Counted from the first letter of the stretch, positions 11,448 through 42,340 are shown. The stretch is DNA of 64,000 nucleotides from Shinisaurus crocodilurus (GCA_021292165.1 CM037876.1:308524492-308588491); one strand, 5' to 3'. The notes: generated from the sequence alone by a model not told the origin. Numbers and translations are program-made.

Positions 11448-11968
11448 ACTCTCACCCCGCCCCCCCTCCCTCTGCCCAACTGTCGCCGGCTGCCACGAGC
11501 CGGCCGCGAAGAAAGGGGCGTGGCCCCAGGGCAGCTATAGAAGGAGTGGGCGTGGCGGAGGAACAAAACCCCCCCTTCTACGAGTGGGGCGGGGCCAGGC
11601 AGGACAACGAGGTCCCGTGGGGGGTGGGAGAGAGAAGCAGCTGAAGCTCCTCCTCCTCCTCCTCCTCCCCCTCCCCACTCCGACACGCCCGCCCGCGAGT
11701 GGGCGCATGCGCGACGCGGACGCAGCCTTCTGCTGCCTCGTGCGCGAATGGCGGGAGAGGCGGTGGAAAATCAGTTGCGGGAAGTGATTTTCTCCCTGCG
11801 TCCACGCACGCACGCACACTTCCCTCTGGCCTTTCCGAGAGGACGCAGTATTCATGGAGCGGGGCCCTTCAGCGTGTTTTACTCACACTGGCGGATAGCC
11901 AAATGTTAGTCCTACTTAAGAGTAGACCCATGGAAAGGAATGGGACTTAAAGGTGTGGTCAACGCATT

Positions 11969-12046
11969 ATCGGCATTTATTTCATTTCGATGCCGCCCAA
12001 CAACAGCCAAAACTCACGACGAAGTTAAGTCCCGTTCAATTCGATG
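11969..12046 (+). repeat. 78-bp direct repeat, copy 1
   Basis: Identical over 78 bases to 12198-12275 (starts ATCGGCATTTATTTCATTTC). Flanks a LINE 3' fragment and looks like an unusually long target-site duplication. Confidence 0.9.
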
Positions 12047-12197
12047 TGTCCTCACTGTGGGAAGCTGTGTGGATCTAGAATTGGCCTCCACAGTCACTTA
12101 CGGACCCATCGCTAGAGTCTACACAATCTTCTTTAGAATTTCCTCCTTTTATCCCGGAAGACAATCTTACTCGGTCACGAGTGATCGCCTGATGATG
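12047..12197 (+). mobile_element. LINE 3' end with zinc-finger-like C-terminus
   Basis: Reads CPHCGKLCGSRIGLHSHLR, a C2-H2/C-type finger seen at the C-terminus of some vertebrate LINE polyproteins, then a stretch with 'ggaagacaatcttactcggt', ending in a short GATGATG tail. Same sequence in reverse at 34883-35035. Confidence 0.65.
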
Positions 12198-12275
12198 ATC
12201 GGCATTTATTTCATTTCGATGCCGCCCAACAACAGCCAAAACTCACGACGAAGTTAAGTCCCGTTCAATTCGATG
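12198..12275 (+). repeat. 78-bp direct repeat, copy 2
   Basis: No difference from 11969-12046 was seen by eye; the following bases diverge (GGG against TGT). Confidence 0.9.
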
Positions 12276-12493
12276 GGTCTACGCTGCCTAGGACTAGCAT
12301 TGGATGCTACCCAGTTGGATGCTTCCTCCATGAATTTGGCTAGTGCTTTAAAAACAAAACAAAACACCTACCTGCCCTCACCATCATCTCCTGTGGCAGT
12401 GAGTTCCACACGTTGTGTGGTGGGTGTGAAGAAGTGCATCCTTAGCTTGGCCATGTGCCCTACTTTACAAGGACAGCCTCAGTACATCTATTT

Positions 12494-12660
12494 ATTTAGG
12501 GTGCAATCCTATGCATGTTTAGAGGGGGGGGGGCTTACAACTCCCAGCATTCCCTGAGAGAACGTTTTTGTAGGATTTTTTTCAGTCCTACAACTTTGGC
12601 TGAGGAATGCTGAGAGTTGTAAGAATTTTTTTTGTGTAAACATGGTAGGATTGCACCCTT
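12494..12660. mobile_element. Family C MITE
   Basis: Ends TAGGGTGCAATCCTATGCAT and the complement of GGTAGGATTGCACCCT; inner ACAACTCCCAGCATTCC and inverted partner. A CR1-like scrap lies just before, at about 12385-12460. Confidence 0.7.
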
Positions 12661-13203
12661 TACAGTATTTCCATCCTATTACCCAACCAAAAAGGCCTCC
12701 AGAATGGTTTTACAGCAGGAACTATGTATAGTACTGTATTAATCTTTGACCACATGTTTACTCTCTTGCCCTCACTAATACAAGACACAGCAGAAAAACA
12801 CATCTATTGGCTATGAAGATACAGAAGACCAAGTTCCAAAGGTACGTGTAAGTTGTAGGTTTTGGATTTTCGTTACTACTTAACCAATGTACTAAAAATA
12901 CATTTGGCACTTCCTTTGTCCTGTATGAATCTGAGGATTGGATAGTTTTCATTTCAGCTAAGGAAGAGTTGAGTGTAACTCAAATCCTTGTTCATGCTGC
13001 CAACAAATGTCAGACCAATCAAAGATTGCTCTGTACCGATTTGGCTTCTCTTTTGGGCAAGGCCCAGAGATATTCTCGCCCGTTAGCTATTTATGAGGAT
13101 TTGCTAATGCTCAGCGTACTGCAATCCTCCCTAGGAGTTGTTTACAGTCAACATTTTATCATAATCGGAGCTTTGGCTATTGGGTGGTATAGAAATGAAA
13201 TGA
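12661..13203. other. No gene; possible LINE tail at right
   Basis: Nothing recognised except the final 'tattgggtggtatagaaatg' with AATAAATAAATAA (13166-13213), which resembles LINE/SINE tails elsewhere in the window. This is intergenic between STYX and PSMC6. Confidence 0.4.
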
Positions 13204-13334
13204 ATAAATAAATAATCGTTTAAAGGTGCAAAGGAAAAAAGGCCTACAACTCCCAGCATGCCCAAGCCAGCATAACAGCTGGGGCATGCTGGAAGTTATA
13301 GGCCTTTTTTCTGTCTAAAATTGCACCCTAAATG
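13204..13334. mobile_element. Family C MITE
   Basis: Inverted ends with TTTAAAGGTGCA and TTGCACCCTAAA; CTACAACTCCCAGCATGCCC and its inverted partner inside. Confidence 0.7.
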
Positions 13335-13509
13335 TTCAGCGCCAGGAGACTCGTTTAAATGTTCGATTTTAGGACACACAATTGTGCTTCTGAACACATG
13401 CAGAGTGCCTTTCCTGCACACTAAACACTGGTTGTACAGGACTAGTTGGAGAAGAGGGAAAGGCCCCAGGACTTCTGGAAAGGCGTCAGCTTTTGCCACC
13501 TCTCCTTAT

Positions 13510-14218
13510 TGAAAATAAAACTGCCAATATCATACTGCCCTTATACAAATCTATGGTGTGACCACACTTGGAATACTGTCTATAGTTCTGGTCACCGCAC
13601 CTAAAAAAGGTTATGGTAGAGTTGGAAAAAGTGCAGAGAAGGGCAACTTGTTCAAGGGGCTGGAGCAAACACCCCCCCCCCCCGGAAAGATTACAACATC
13701 TGGGACTATTTAGCTTAGAAAAAAGGTGTGGTGTATAAAATTATGGTGTAGAGAAAACTAACAGGGAACACTGAGTGCCATTTTTGATAGAAAGGTGGGG
13801 TATAAACCAATTATTTTTTTCTCCCTCAAACTAATAGCACTCAAAGGGGGTCATTGCATGAAGCTGATTGGTGGGAGATTTAAGGAAGATAAAAGGAAGT
13901 TCTTCACACAGTGCATAAACTATGGAATTCGTTTCCACAAGATGTAGTGATGGCCACCAATTTGGAGGGCTTTAAAAGGGGATTGGACAAATTCATGGAG
14001 AAGGCTAGCAATGGCTACTAGTCCCGATGGCTATATGCCATCCAGTACCAGAGGCAGTGTGCCTACGTACACCAGTTGCTGGGGAACATGGGCAGGAGAG
14101 TGCTGTTGCACTCATGTCCTGCTTCTAGGATCCCGTGGGCAGCTTGGTTGGCCACTGTGTGAACAGAATGCTGGACTAGATGGGCCCTTGGTCTGATCCA
14201 GCAGGGCTCTTATGTCCT
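13510..14218 (+). mobile_element. CR1 LINE 3' part, decayed
   Basis: Contains the DNA for the CR1 end region (about 13615-13735), 'cttcacacagtgcataaact', 'ccaccaatttggagggcttt' and the tail 'gatccagcagggctcttatg'. Confidence 0.8.
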
Positions 14219-14940
14219 TATATAAATTAAGCACTTATAGCAACGTACGTCAGCCCTGCACTCACCGGATGGTCTCAGGTAAGGCACTCTCAGCCCGAAT
14301 CTTAACCCCCCACCCCATGCAGCATGGGGATAGCACTGACCTACCTATAAAAGTTTTTTTGTAAGGGTAACCCTTATCCATTGCAGCTTGAGCCTGGCCC
14401 TCCTCTTTTTAGAAACTAAGCGCAGGCCCTAGCTTAAAAGCATCCGTCGAGTGTTGCCATCCCAAGACACTTTGCATATGCTGCTTGCCCTTTTCCAACC
14501 ACGCATCAGTTTCCATGCACATTCGGGAGAGTAAATATAGGTCGCTTCATGGCCCACAGGCTGGGTGGCAGCCAGGCAGCAGCGCGGCAATGTCCCAATT
14601 GCTTTGATCTTACCGACAGTCAACCATTTGCTTCGAATGCTTTTACGACTTGCGTTAAGGCATGGAGATCTTGGTCTCCACTGTTTGTGCCGCTTCTGTG
14701 CCGCTGTTTTCTGGACCAGAGCCAACCATCAGTCTTCAAGAAAGGCATTATTGTCAGTGCTGCAATTTTAAGTATTTGCTCAAGCATAAAAGAACAGGTT
14801 CTAGAAGACTGTGGACAAGAGGAAATGCAGCTTTTATCGACAAGGAAACTCTGGGTCTGAAGAGTACTCTGCTGCCCAGAAATGCCTCCTTTGAGGGCTT
14901 CACCCACTGGAGAGCACTGCGCTTTCTTTCAGGGGTCTGA
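14219..14940. other. No recognised feature
   Basis: Non-coding sequence without a repeat I can name. Confidence 0.4.
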
Positions 14941-15284
14941 TGCCCACATATTATTTACCAGTATTTATTTGAAACATTTCAATGCCACTCTTCAGCCAAA
15001 AAGGCTCCCAGAGCGGCTTACATATAATCAATTTACAAGACAGTCCCTGCCCGCAGGCTTACAATCTAAAAAGACACGACACACAAGGAAAAAGGAATGG
15101 GGAGGGAAGAAGGAGGGAAATCAATTAATACTTCTGGCAGGGCTGGTGGAATGGCCCTGCTCTCTTCTCCCTCTGCACCGCCTGCTGGAATGGCTGCTGG
15201 TGGTGACAGTTGAGGGAGGAGGAGCCTTCAGGAGGGCGGCCTCTCAGCAGGGCTGGTGGAGTGGCCCTGCGCTCCCTCTCATCT
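14941..15284. repeat. Unclassified interspersed repeat
   Basis: Contains 'agagcggcttacatataatc' and 'gtccctgcccgcaggcttac', a phrase with relatives at about 53365-53400, and two tandem copies of 'cagggctggtggartggccc' (about 15140 and 15246). Confidence 0.4.
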
Positions 15285-15918
15285 CCCCAATGCGATGTGG
15301 CTGCAAAGAAGGCAAATGCAATTTTGGGCTGTATTAATAGAAGTATAGCTTCCAAATCGCGGGAAGTGATAATTCCCCTTTACTCGGCACTGGTTAGGCC
15401 TCATCTTGAGTACTGCGTCCAGTTCTGGGCACCACACTTTAAGAAGGACATAGACAAACTGGAGAGGGTTCAGAGGAGGGCAACAAGGATGATAAAGGGA
15501 CTGGAAACAAGGCCCTATGAGGAGAGACTGAAAGAACTGGGCATGTTTAGCCTTCAGAAGAGGAGACTGAGGGGAGATATGATCGCACTCTTCCAGTATT
15601 TGAAGGGATGTCACACAGAGGAGGGCCAGGATCTCTTCTCGATCATCCCAGTTTGCAGGACACGGAATAATGGGCTCAAGTTACAGGAACCTAGATTCCA
15701 CCTAAACATCAGGAAAAATTTCCTGACTGTCAGAGCAATAAGACAATGGAATCAACTACCTAGGGAGGTGGTGGGCTCTCCCACTCTGGAGGCATTCAAG
15801 GTGCAGCTGGACAGACATCTGTCAGAGATGCTTTGACCTGGATTCCTGCATTGAGCAGGGGGTTGGACTAGATGGCCTTGTAGGCCCCTTCCAACTCTAC
15901 TTTTCTATGATTCTATGT
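15285..15918 (+). mobile_element. CR1 LINE, 3' part of the reverse transcriptase frame
   Basis: An uninterrupted frame reads [20 protein letters not shown] and ends in [16 protein letters not shown], followed by the CR1 3' end 'tccaactctacttttctatg'. Nearly the same as the copies at 29401, 56190 and 57890, so it is young. Confidence 0.9.
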
Positions 15919-16460
15919 ACGCCTGGACCTGGTGCCATCTATGGAAGTGCAGGTAGCACTGGTGGCCAGGAGTACCTTTTGCCAGCTTCGGCTGCGATGC
16001 CAGGTGCACCCTTACCTGAAGAAAGTGGACCTGGCCTCAATTACAACTAGACGGGACTACTATAATGTTCCCTACATAACATAGGGATGGTATTTGAAGA
16101 GTCTAGAAACCCCAGGTGGTACAAAAAGCAGCCACCAGGATGTTGGCCGGAGCTAGACAACTTGCTATCATCATCTACATTGATTACCAATTTGTTCCTG
16201 GACCCCATTCAAAGAATTTGTCTTGACTATTAAAATCCTAAACCATTTGGGACTGCCAGCACCTATATGAACTTAGCTGGCCTTAAGCCCTGCTCTCTGG
16301 TCTCCCACAAAGAAAGATCAGGATGGTGGGGTTTTTGCAGTGGTGGCCTAATACCTGTGGAATTCCCTTCCCAGAGATCTGCATCAAGCCCTCTTTTTGG
16401 GTTTTTAAAAACAGATCCCAAGGACTTTTGTTTCGCTTGTCCCTTAATGTTTCTATGCTG
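15919..16460 (+). mobile_element. L2-like LINE fragment, old
   Basis: Degenerate match to the L2-like RT end ('actagacgggactactataa', 'cagccaccaggatgttggcc', 'gtggaattcccttcccagag'). Confidence 0.55.
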
Positions 16461-16474
16461 GCTACTAGTTGGTT

Positions 16475-17425
16475 ACTTGTTTATTTATTATATTTATGAA
16501 TCGCCCATCTGGCCAGACATCCGGCCACTCTGAGAGATGTACAGTCCAATAAAACACAAGGGGGGGGGACATACACACACACACACACACACAGTATAAA
16601 ACAATTAAAAACAGTACAAAACTTAAAAATCCTAACCCACCCCATATTCCCGCCTGAAAAGCCACGTTTTTAATGCATGGTGGAAGCTAATCAAGGAAGG
16701 GGCACGTGGCGGAGGTCACTGGGGAGAGTTCCATAAATTGGGGGCTGCCACAGAAAAGGCCCTCCTCCTAGTCCCCACCAGCCTGGTTTCTCTGGCTGAT
16801 GGGACAAGGAGAAGGCCATCCGTGGCAGATCTTGTTGAGCGGCCTACTTGATGTTGCTGGAGGTGCTCCTTGAGATATACTGGACCGGAGCCGTAAAGGT
16901 CAACGCCAACACCTTGAATTCAGCTCGGCAAACAACTGGTAGCCAGTGCAACTCTTTGAGCACTGGAGTGATGTGATCACGCCGGCAGCAGCCTTTAACC
17001 AGGCGAGCTGCTGCATTCTGTACCAGCTGCAACTTCTGAACCCCAGGGTAAGCCCACGTAGAGCGCATTACAGTAGTCTAGGCGAGAGGAGACCAAGGCA
17101 TGAACCACTGATAGGAGCAGATGATTAGGAAGGTAGGGGCGCAACTGCCACATCAGATGGCGCTGATACAGCGCCGCCCGGCTCACAGCTGACACCTGAG
17201 CTTCCATGGAGTCTAGAATGACTCCCAAGCTGCGGACCTGATCCTTCAGGGGTAGATGTACCCCATTCAGCACCAGGTCAACATCCCCTAACCTTCCCTT
17301 GTCTCCCACCAGAAGTACCTCGGTCTTGTCGGGGTTCAGTTTCAGCATGTTTCTTCCCATCCAGCCACTCACTTTAACTTTGTATGTAGTTATTTTATTG
17401 TTTTGAAATTGCTGATCATAAACCA
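16475..17425 (-). mobile_element. L2-like LINE, 3' half
   Basis: Minus strand reads GWMGRNMLKLNPDKTEVLLV, then [37 protein letters not shown], and the usual end. An AC microsatellite (16569-16592) sits in its 3' tail. Several frameshifts. Confidence 0.85.
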
Positions 17426-17477
17426 TCTTGTGAGGACTTTGTCCTGACAGGCAGTGTAAACATGTTTAATGTTTAAA

Positions 17478-17712
17478 CGGAGAGCCAGTGTGGCGTAGTG
17501 GTTAGTGTTGGACTGGGACTCGGGAGATCCGGGTTCTAGTCCCCACTTGGCCATGAAGCTCCCTGGGTGACTTTGGGCCAGTCACTGACTCTCAGCCTAA
17601 CCTACCTCACAGGGTTGTTGTGAGAATCAAATGGAGAGGAGGAGGAGGATTATGTAAGCCGCCTTGGCTTCCTTGCAGGAAAAAAGGTGGGATAGAAATA
17701 TAATAAATAAAA
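17478..17712 (+). mobile_element. MIR-like tRNA-derived SINE
   Basis: tRNA-like head with A-box-like GTGGCGTAGTGG and B-box-like GATCCGGGTTCTAGTCC, body with 'cagggttgttgtgagaatca', and tail 'aatataataaataaa'. Confidence 0.85.
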
Positions 17713-17777
17713 GCGAGTACAGTACTCGGCTTAGATTTGTCTCGCATCCATCTGTACTGCAGACCTATCTGTCAGGG

Positions 17778-17883
17778 CAGTGTTCTCCAACCTGGGGTCC
17801 CCAGATGTTTTTGGCCTACAACTCCCAGCATGCTGGGAGTTGTAGGCCAAAAACATCTGGGGACCCCAGGTTGGAGAACACTG
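17778..17883. mobile_element. hAT-like MITE, family A (106-bp near-perfect palindrome)
   Basis: CAGTGTTCTCCAACCTGGGG on the left and its complement on the right, with the palindromic centre CCCAGCATGCTGGG. Flanks TGTCAGGG and AGTCAGGG are an 8-base duplication with one mismatch. Confidence 0.85.
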
Positions 17884-17924
17884 AGTCAGGGGAGTCAGAG
17901 TGACACTACTGCAATATTCTCTAT

Positions 17925-18035
17925 TCCAGCCTTCCCCAACCTGATGTAGACTACAACTCCCATCATCCCTTGCTTGAGATGATGGGAGTTGTACCCAAGA
18001 CATTTGGAGTGCACCAGGTTTGGGGAAGGTTGCTC
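17925..18035. mobile_element. Family B MITE
   Basis: 'cagccttccccaacctgatg' and its inverted partner near 18025, with ACTACAACTCCCATCATCCC inside. Confidence 0.65.
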
Positions 18036-18367
18036 CACTCCCACCAATACAGGAAACAGAATTGAGAGCTCAGAAATTCCAGTGCAGATACTGAACTGAA
18101 CATTTTAACATTTTTGACTTCAAGCATCCCACCTATCCTACTGCCACACGACTCCTCACCTCAGCCAAGAGGCTGAATTCTTTTGTGGTCTATCTTTAGA
18201 GGAGATTACAGAAGTTCAAAGATGTCAGTTTAATGTATCCCAGCAGGCTGTGCAGCAACCTTTTCAAGACCCATTTTATTGTTACAGCTCAATGCAAAAG
18301 CTCCATGCAAGTGAAGGCATGTGGGGGCAAGGAGAGGGAGGGGGAGTTCCACATAGTTCTCCACAAC
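18036..18367. other. No recognised feature
   Basis: Intergenic DNA without a recognised repeat or exon; 18509-18860 is the same. Confidence 0.4.
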
Positions 18368-18508
18368 AGTGACCTGGTTCGCACAATCACCAGGTGGTAA
18401 GCAAACCTGGGTGGGGTTTAGCAAATGGCGTCCGGCACGCTCCGCAGCTTAAACAAGCCACCATAGCTTGTTTAACCCCACAGTGATCGTGCAAACCGCC
18501 CCAGTGTA
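18368..18508. mobile_element. Family G-like MITE
   Basis: Inverted ends GGTTCGCACAATCACC and complement of GTGATCGTGCAAACC, with 'cttaaacaagccaccatagc' inside. Confidence 0.55.
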
Positions 18509-18860
18509 TTTCCTTCCCTTCTCCTTGCAGAGCATTTTCACTATTCTTTGTAACTGAGAACTTCATCTACTTTAAACAAAGTTCCTGAAGGTAACAGCTC
18601 ACATTCATCCAATATTTTTCCACATCCAATGTTGCATTAGCAAAGCGGTATCTGGAAACTACATTTTTTAACATAAAAATGTAAGACTCCCATCTTATCC
18701 TAACAGTGTCCATCTGAATTCTTGTTGCTCTCATTTCTAATGAAGGATGTGTTTTACCCTCATAGGTAATAAATCACATATTGTACTCGGCAAAGAAACC
18801 TTGTGTGATACACAGTGCCCCAGTTCGCATGCAACGAGAACCCATGGGTAGTTTAAACAC

Positions 18861-19298
18861 TGGGCCGGTTCACACGACCCAGGTTGCCGGCGGGGGAGGA
18901 ACCGCGGGGTCATCCGCGGGGTCCGGAGGGGCGCCGCACACGACCGCTGCCCCGCCCGCGTGGGCAGACCCCGTAGTCCCCGCACCGCAGTGCAGGCCTC
19001 CCGGCGCTAGGGGGTGGGGCCCCGGGATGCCCGGAGCGGCTGTTTGTCCCTGCAGGCTGGAGTGGCGGCGGCTCTGGGCTGCCGTCTCTGTGGGGACCCC
19101 GCGGGACGGCCGCCCGCTGTTCCGACGGCACGGTGACCGCGCACGGTAGGGGCTTACCCCGCTATCGACCGTGGTCACTTTCCGTGGGTCCCGCCCGCAG
19201 CTGTCCCGCGGGGGCACCTCCAGTCGGCGTGCACACGACACGGGAACCGCGGGGGAGCAGTGCTCCCCCGCGGTTCCCGTGTCGTGTGAACCGGCCCA
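18861..19298. mobile_element. GC-rich, CpG-dense non-autonomous transposon, family K copy 1
   Basis: 438 bases with terminal inverted repeats TGGGCCGGTTCACACGAC and the complement at 19281-19298. The interior is extremely GC-rich. A relative lies in opposite orientation at 40795-41195. No coding potential supported. Located just downstream of PSMC6. Confidence 0.75.
19232..19288. repeat. Perfect palindrome, 28-bp arms, 1-bp spacer
   Basis: Arms 19232-19259 and 19261-19288 are exact complements around base 19260 (arm begins CACACGACACGGGAACCGCG). It forms one end of the family K element. Confidence 0.95.
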
Positions 19299-19440
19299 CT
19301 GTTTCAAGGAAGCCCAGGTTTCTCTGGATTTGAACAAGGTGCTGCAAACTGTGCGGTCTTTGTCCATCATGACACATTGCCCAGTCTGCTCTATAGTAAA
19401 CTGAGGAAATACATACTGAGGAAATCGGATTTAAACAAGT

Positions 19441-19446
19441 TTTATT
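19441..19446 (-). terminator. Probable PSMC6 polyadenylation signal
   Basis: AATAAA on the minus strand about 345 bases after the PSMC6 stop codon, a reasonable 3' UTR length for this gene. Cleavage would fall roughly at 19410-19430. Not confirmed by transcript data. Confidence 0.6.
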
Positions 19447-19791
19447 TAACTGTTTAAGGGAAGAAGAAAGAATGATATAAAATAAGAAATGTGGTATCTT
19501 AAAATCCTCCAAAAGGGACAAACCAGATACGCTTTATAAAGTCACCATACGAGAGCACATTTTACTCTGCACTTAAGAGGGGATGTAATGAAGGCTATCT
19601 TGTTTTCAGAACGCTGCATGCTCTCGTGCAGCAGACTCATCATTATCAATAACAATCGGCTAGCTTGCCGGTATAATACAGACACTTGCAATAAGAACAC
19701 AATCACGGGGTTAACTTTTGTTTCTCATTTCACCTATGAAGCCCCATGTTTCCCATGCAGTCACAGTCAGCCATTGACCACACAGTTACAT

Positions 19792-39465
<19,674 letters not shown>

Positions 39466-39471
39466 TAGAGA

Positions 39472-39582
39472 ACCGTGTTCTCCAACCTTGGGTCCCCAGA
39501 TGTTTTTGGCTATGCTGGCTGGGGCATGCTGGGAGTTGTAGGCCAAAAACATCTGGGGACCCAAGGTTGGAGAGCACTGCCT
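39472..39582. mobile_element. hAT-like MITE, family A, upstream of PSMC6
   Basis: Palindrome 'gtgttctccaaccttgggtc' with complement near 39563-39580 and core GGGGCATGCTGGGAGTTGTA. Lies about 360 bases upstream of the PSMC6 ATG. Confidence 0.8.
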
Positions 39583-39629
39583 TAGAAGAAGAACAAGAAT
39601 ATGCACTCAGAGCCGGAAAATAATACTGT

Positions 39630-39790
39630 AAGAAGAATCTATAAGATCCGTGCTCGATCGGACCAAGGGTCCATCTAGTCCGGCATCCTGTCCGCACATT
39701 GGCCAACCAGCTGCCGACAGGATCCCACAAGCAGGACATGTGGACAACGGCACCCTCGCGCTCACGCTCCCCAGCAAGTGGCATACGGAG
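39630..39790 (-). mobile_element. CR1 3' fragment
   Basis: 'cggaccaagggtccatctag', 'ggccaaccagctgccgacag' and 'caagcaggacatgtggacaa' in reversed CR1 order. 39791-40321 holds nothing recognised. Confidence 0.75.
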
Positions 39791-40321
39791 GCCTACTGCT
39801 GCTGATAGTGTCAGAGCTTTGGGACCGCAGAGCTGATGGGCAGCACGCTCTGCCCTCTGTCATCAGCCAGGGGACCAAGGGAGGCTGCTCCCCCTGCTTC
39901 CCAGGAAGGACATCAAGGCAAGGGGAGACTCTGCCCTGCCAGAAAGAACTTTGTAACTAGTGCCTGTGTCTGCTTCTTTCCTCCTCCTTCTCAGTCTCTT
40001 TTCCTTTTGCGTCATGTCTTTCAGATTGTAAGCCTGAGGGCAGGGATGGTCTTATTGCTGATCTTTGTAAGCTGTTCTAGGAATCTTTTCCAACTGAAGA
40101 GTGGGGTTAAAATGATGATGATTATTACTATCTTCATCACCATCAGTATAATCCTTGAGCTCAAAGTAACAGATGGTGAAGTCGGTAGGACTACTTGGGC
40201 TGGGCATAAGTGTGTGGTTTGTATTTTCCCCCCCTCAGAGATCAGGCCCAAAATCAGCCCAGGAGAGTTAGGCTCATGTGTGCATCATCGCTTTAGCAGA
40301 TTGTGGCTACAGTCCTAAGGC

Positions 40322-40640
40322 AGGGGTGCAGAACCTCAGACTGGGGGGGGGGGGGAATTTGGCCCTTTTGGGATTCTCAAATGACCATGCCGCCTTCCCT
40401 GGCCCCATCTTACTTTTCCCCATCGCTGGACATTTGGTGCTTTCCCAGCTTTTGCGCAGTTCCCCCACCCCCAATCTAAAAGGTTGAAATGCCTCCCTCT
40501 CCTAAGGCTTAGTGACTGGTAGAAAATGCTGGTCACCCCCCCTTTTGCCTGTGGCTCCGCCCACCATTGCAGTGCCACCGCCCCCAGGAGGTTCTCCAAA
40601 ATGGAATCCGTCCCTCAGGCTGCAAGAGGTTCTGCACTCT
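40322..40640 (-). mobile_element. hAT-like MITE, family F
   Basis: 'caggggtgcagaacctcaga' to 'ctgcaagaggttctgcactc', an inverted relative of 22377-22698. Confidence 0.65.
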
Positions 40641-40794
40641 TGCACTAAGGCAAAAGCCCCATTGACCACAGCAGGGCTTTCATCTGAGTAAATATGCACA
40701 GGTTTGCACTGCATAGCGTATTAAACTGACCCGACACTGGAGGTATCTTCCTCTGCCATTTTTGGGCCTGTCCTCTGTGGCAATCAGGACTTCC

Positions 40795-41195
40795 TGGGCT
40801 TGTTCGCACAACACGGGGAACCGCAAGTCCCCCGCAGTTCCCGTGTCGTGTGCACGCCGACTGAGGGGTGCCCCCGCGGGACAGCTGCGGGCGGGACACA
40901 CGGAAAGTGACCACGGTCGGTAGAGGGGTAAGCCCCTACCGCGCGTAGTCACTGTGCCGTCCGAACAGCGGGCAGCCAGCCGGCGGGGTCCCCACAGAGA
41001 CGGCAGCCCAGAGCGGCCGGAGCCGCCACCGCTCCAACTTGCAGGGGCAAAGGGCCTCTCTGGGCATCCCCAGCCCCACCCCCTCGCCCCGGGAGGCCTG
41101 CACTGCGGTGCGGGGACTACGGGGTCCACCGGACCCCGCGGACGGCCCCGTGGTTCCTCCCCCACCGGCAGCCTGGGTCATGTGAACCGAACCCA
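40795..41195. mobile_element. GC-rich CpG-dense transposon, family K copy 2
   Basis: 401 bases in opposite orientation to copy 1. Ends TGGGCTTGTTCGCACAACAC and complement of CATGTGAACCGAACCCA. Interior shares runs such as 'cgccgactg', 'agctgcgggcgggac' and 'gtccccacagagacggcagc'. The palindrome is present but imperfect. Lies between PSMC6 and ERO1A. Confidence 0.75.
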
Positions 41196-41337
41196 TGAGA
41201 ACAGCCCTTGTTCTACCTGAACCCAGCCCGACTTTTTGTTGTTGACGTAAATGCACATGACTCTTCTCTAAAGTAAATGACACTCAATAAAAACAGATGA
41301 GTCAGATACAGCTACTTCATCCACACCTTTTATCTGA

Positions 41338-42075
41338 GACTCATAGAATCATAAGAGTCGGAAGGGGCCTATAAGACCATCGAGCCCAACCCCCTGCTCA
41401 ATGCAGGAATCCAGGTCAAAGCATCCCTGACAGATGGCTGTCCAGCTGCATCTTGAATGCCTCCAGTGTGGGAGAGCCCATGACCTCCCTGGGTAATCGG
41501 TTCCATTGGCGTATTGCTCTAACAGTCAGGAAGGTTTTCCTGATGTTTAGGTGGAATCTGGCTTCCTGTGACTTGAGCCCATTATTCCGTTTCCTGCACT
41601 CTGGGATGGTTGAGAAGAGATCCTGGCCCACCTTTCAAGCACTTGAAGAGCACTATCATGTCTCCCCTCAGTCTTCTCTTCTGAAGGCTAAACATGCCCA
41701 GTTCTTTCAGTCTCTCCTCGGAGAGTTTGGTTTCCAGTCCCGATCATGTTGCCCCTCCTCTGAACCCTTTCCAGTTTGTCTACGTCCTTCTTAAAGTGTG
41801 GTGCCCAGAACTGGACACACAGTACTCAAGATGAGGCCTAACCAGTGCTGAGTAGAAGGGAACTAGTACTTCACGTGATTTGAAAGCTATACTTCTATTA
41901 ATGCAGCCCAAAATAGCATTTGCCTTCTTTGCAGCCACATCGCATTGCTGGCTCATATTCAGCTTGTGATCTACAACAATTCCAAGATCCTTCTCGCTTG
42001 TAGTATTGTTAAGCCAAGTATCCCCCATCCGGTAACTGTACATTTGGTTTCCTTTTTCCTATGTGCAGAACTTGG
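41338..42075 (-). mobile_element. CR1 LINE 3' part
   Basis: Minus strand reads [40 protein letters not shown] and, after frame breaks, KMQLDSHLSGML. Confidence 0.85.
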
Positions 42076-42194
42076 CATTTGTCCTAGTTTGGAATGTAAT
42101 GGGTGTTTCAGACATCACTCCTAGAGTCTAAGAATAATGCCAGAAACACCCACTGCATTCCAAACATACATAATGGGATATGGCAATAAAATGC

Positions 42195-42340
42195 TTAAAG
42201 GCCTAATTCTATGCAAGTGTAGACAGGAAAAAAAAAACCCTACAACTCCCAGCATGCTCCAGCCAGCTCTGCTGGCTGGGGCATGCTGGGAGTTGTAGGC
42301 CTTTTTTTTCTGTTTACACTTGCATAGGATTGCACCCCAA
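42195..42340. mobile_element. Family C MITE, intact-looking
   Basis: 'aaggcctaattctatgcaag' and the complement of 'cttgcataggattgcacccc', with CTACAACTCCCAGCATGC and GCATGCTGGGAGTTGTAG facing each other around AGCCAGCTCTGCTGGCT. Confidence 0.8.

Larger units (their letters stand above)
10870..11830 (-). promoter_or_regulatory. CpG island / STYX promoter region
   Basis: This block of about 1 kb is very rich in G+C and CpG around the STYX start codon. Upstream of the ATG on the minus strand it holds several GC-box-like GGGCGG/GGGGCGTGG stretches (about 11516-11595), a GGC-repeat tract (about 11226-11300) and two alternating CG tracts (11394-11412 and 11433-11447). No convincing TATA box is seen, so a dispersed CpG-island promoter is likely. 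The transcription start cannot be placed from sequence alone. Confidence 0.75.
11890..12320. mobile_element. Family D MITE carrying a later insertion
   Basis: Left part AATGTTAGTCCTACTTAAGA and right part CCTAGGACTAGCATTGGAT are inverted relatives, as in the intact family D copy at 20883-21030. The interior holds the LINE fragment and 78-base direct repeats listed separately. Confidence 0.5.

Noticed and set aside
10888..11787. 299-codon plus-strand frame over the STYX CpG island
   Set aside because: Low-complexity Arg/Pro/Gly translation of GC-rich DNA opposite the STYX first exon; such frames stay open by composition.
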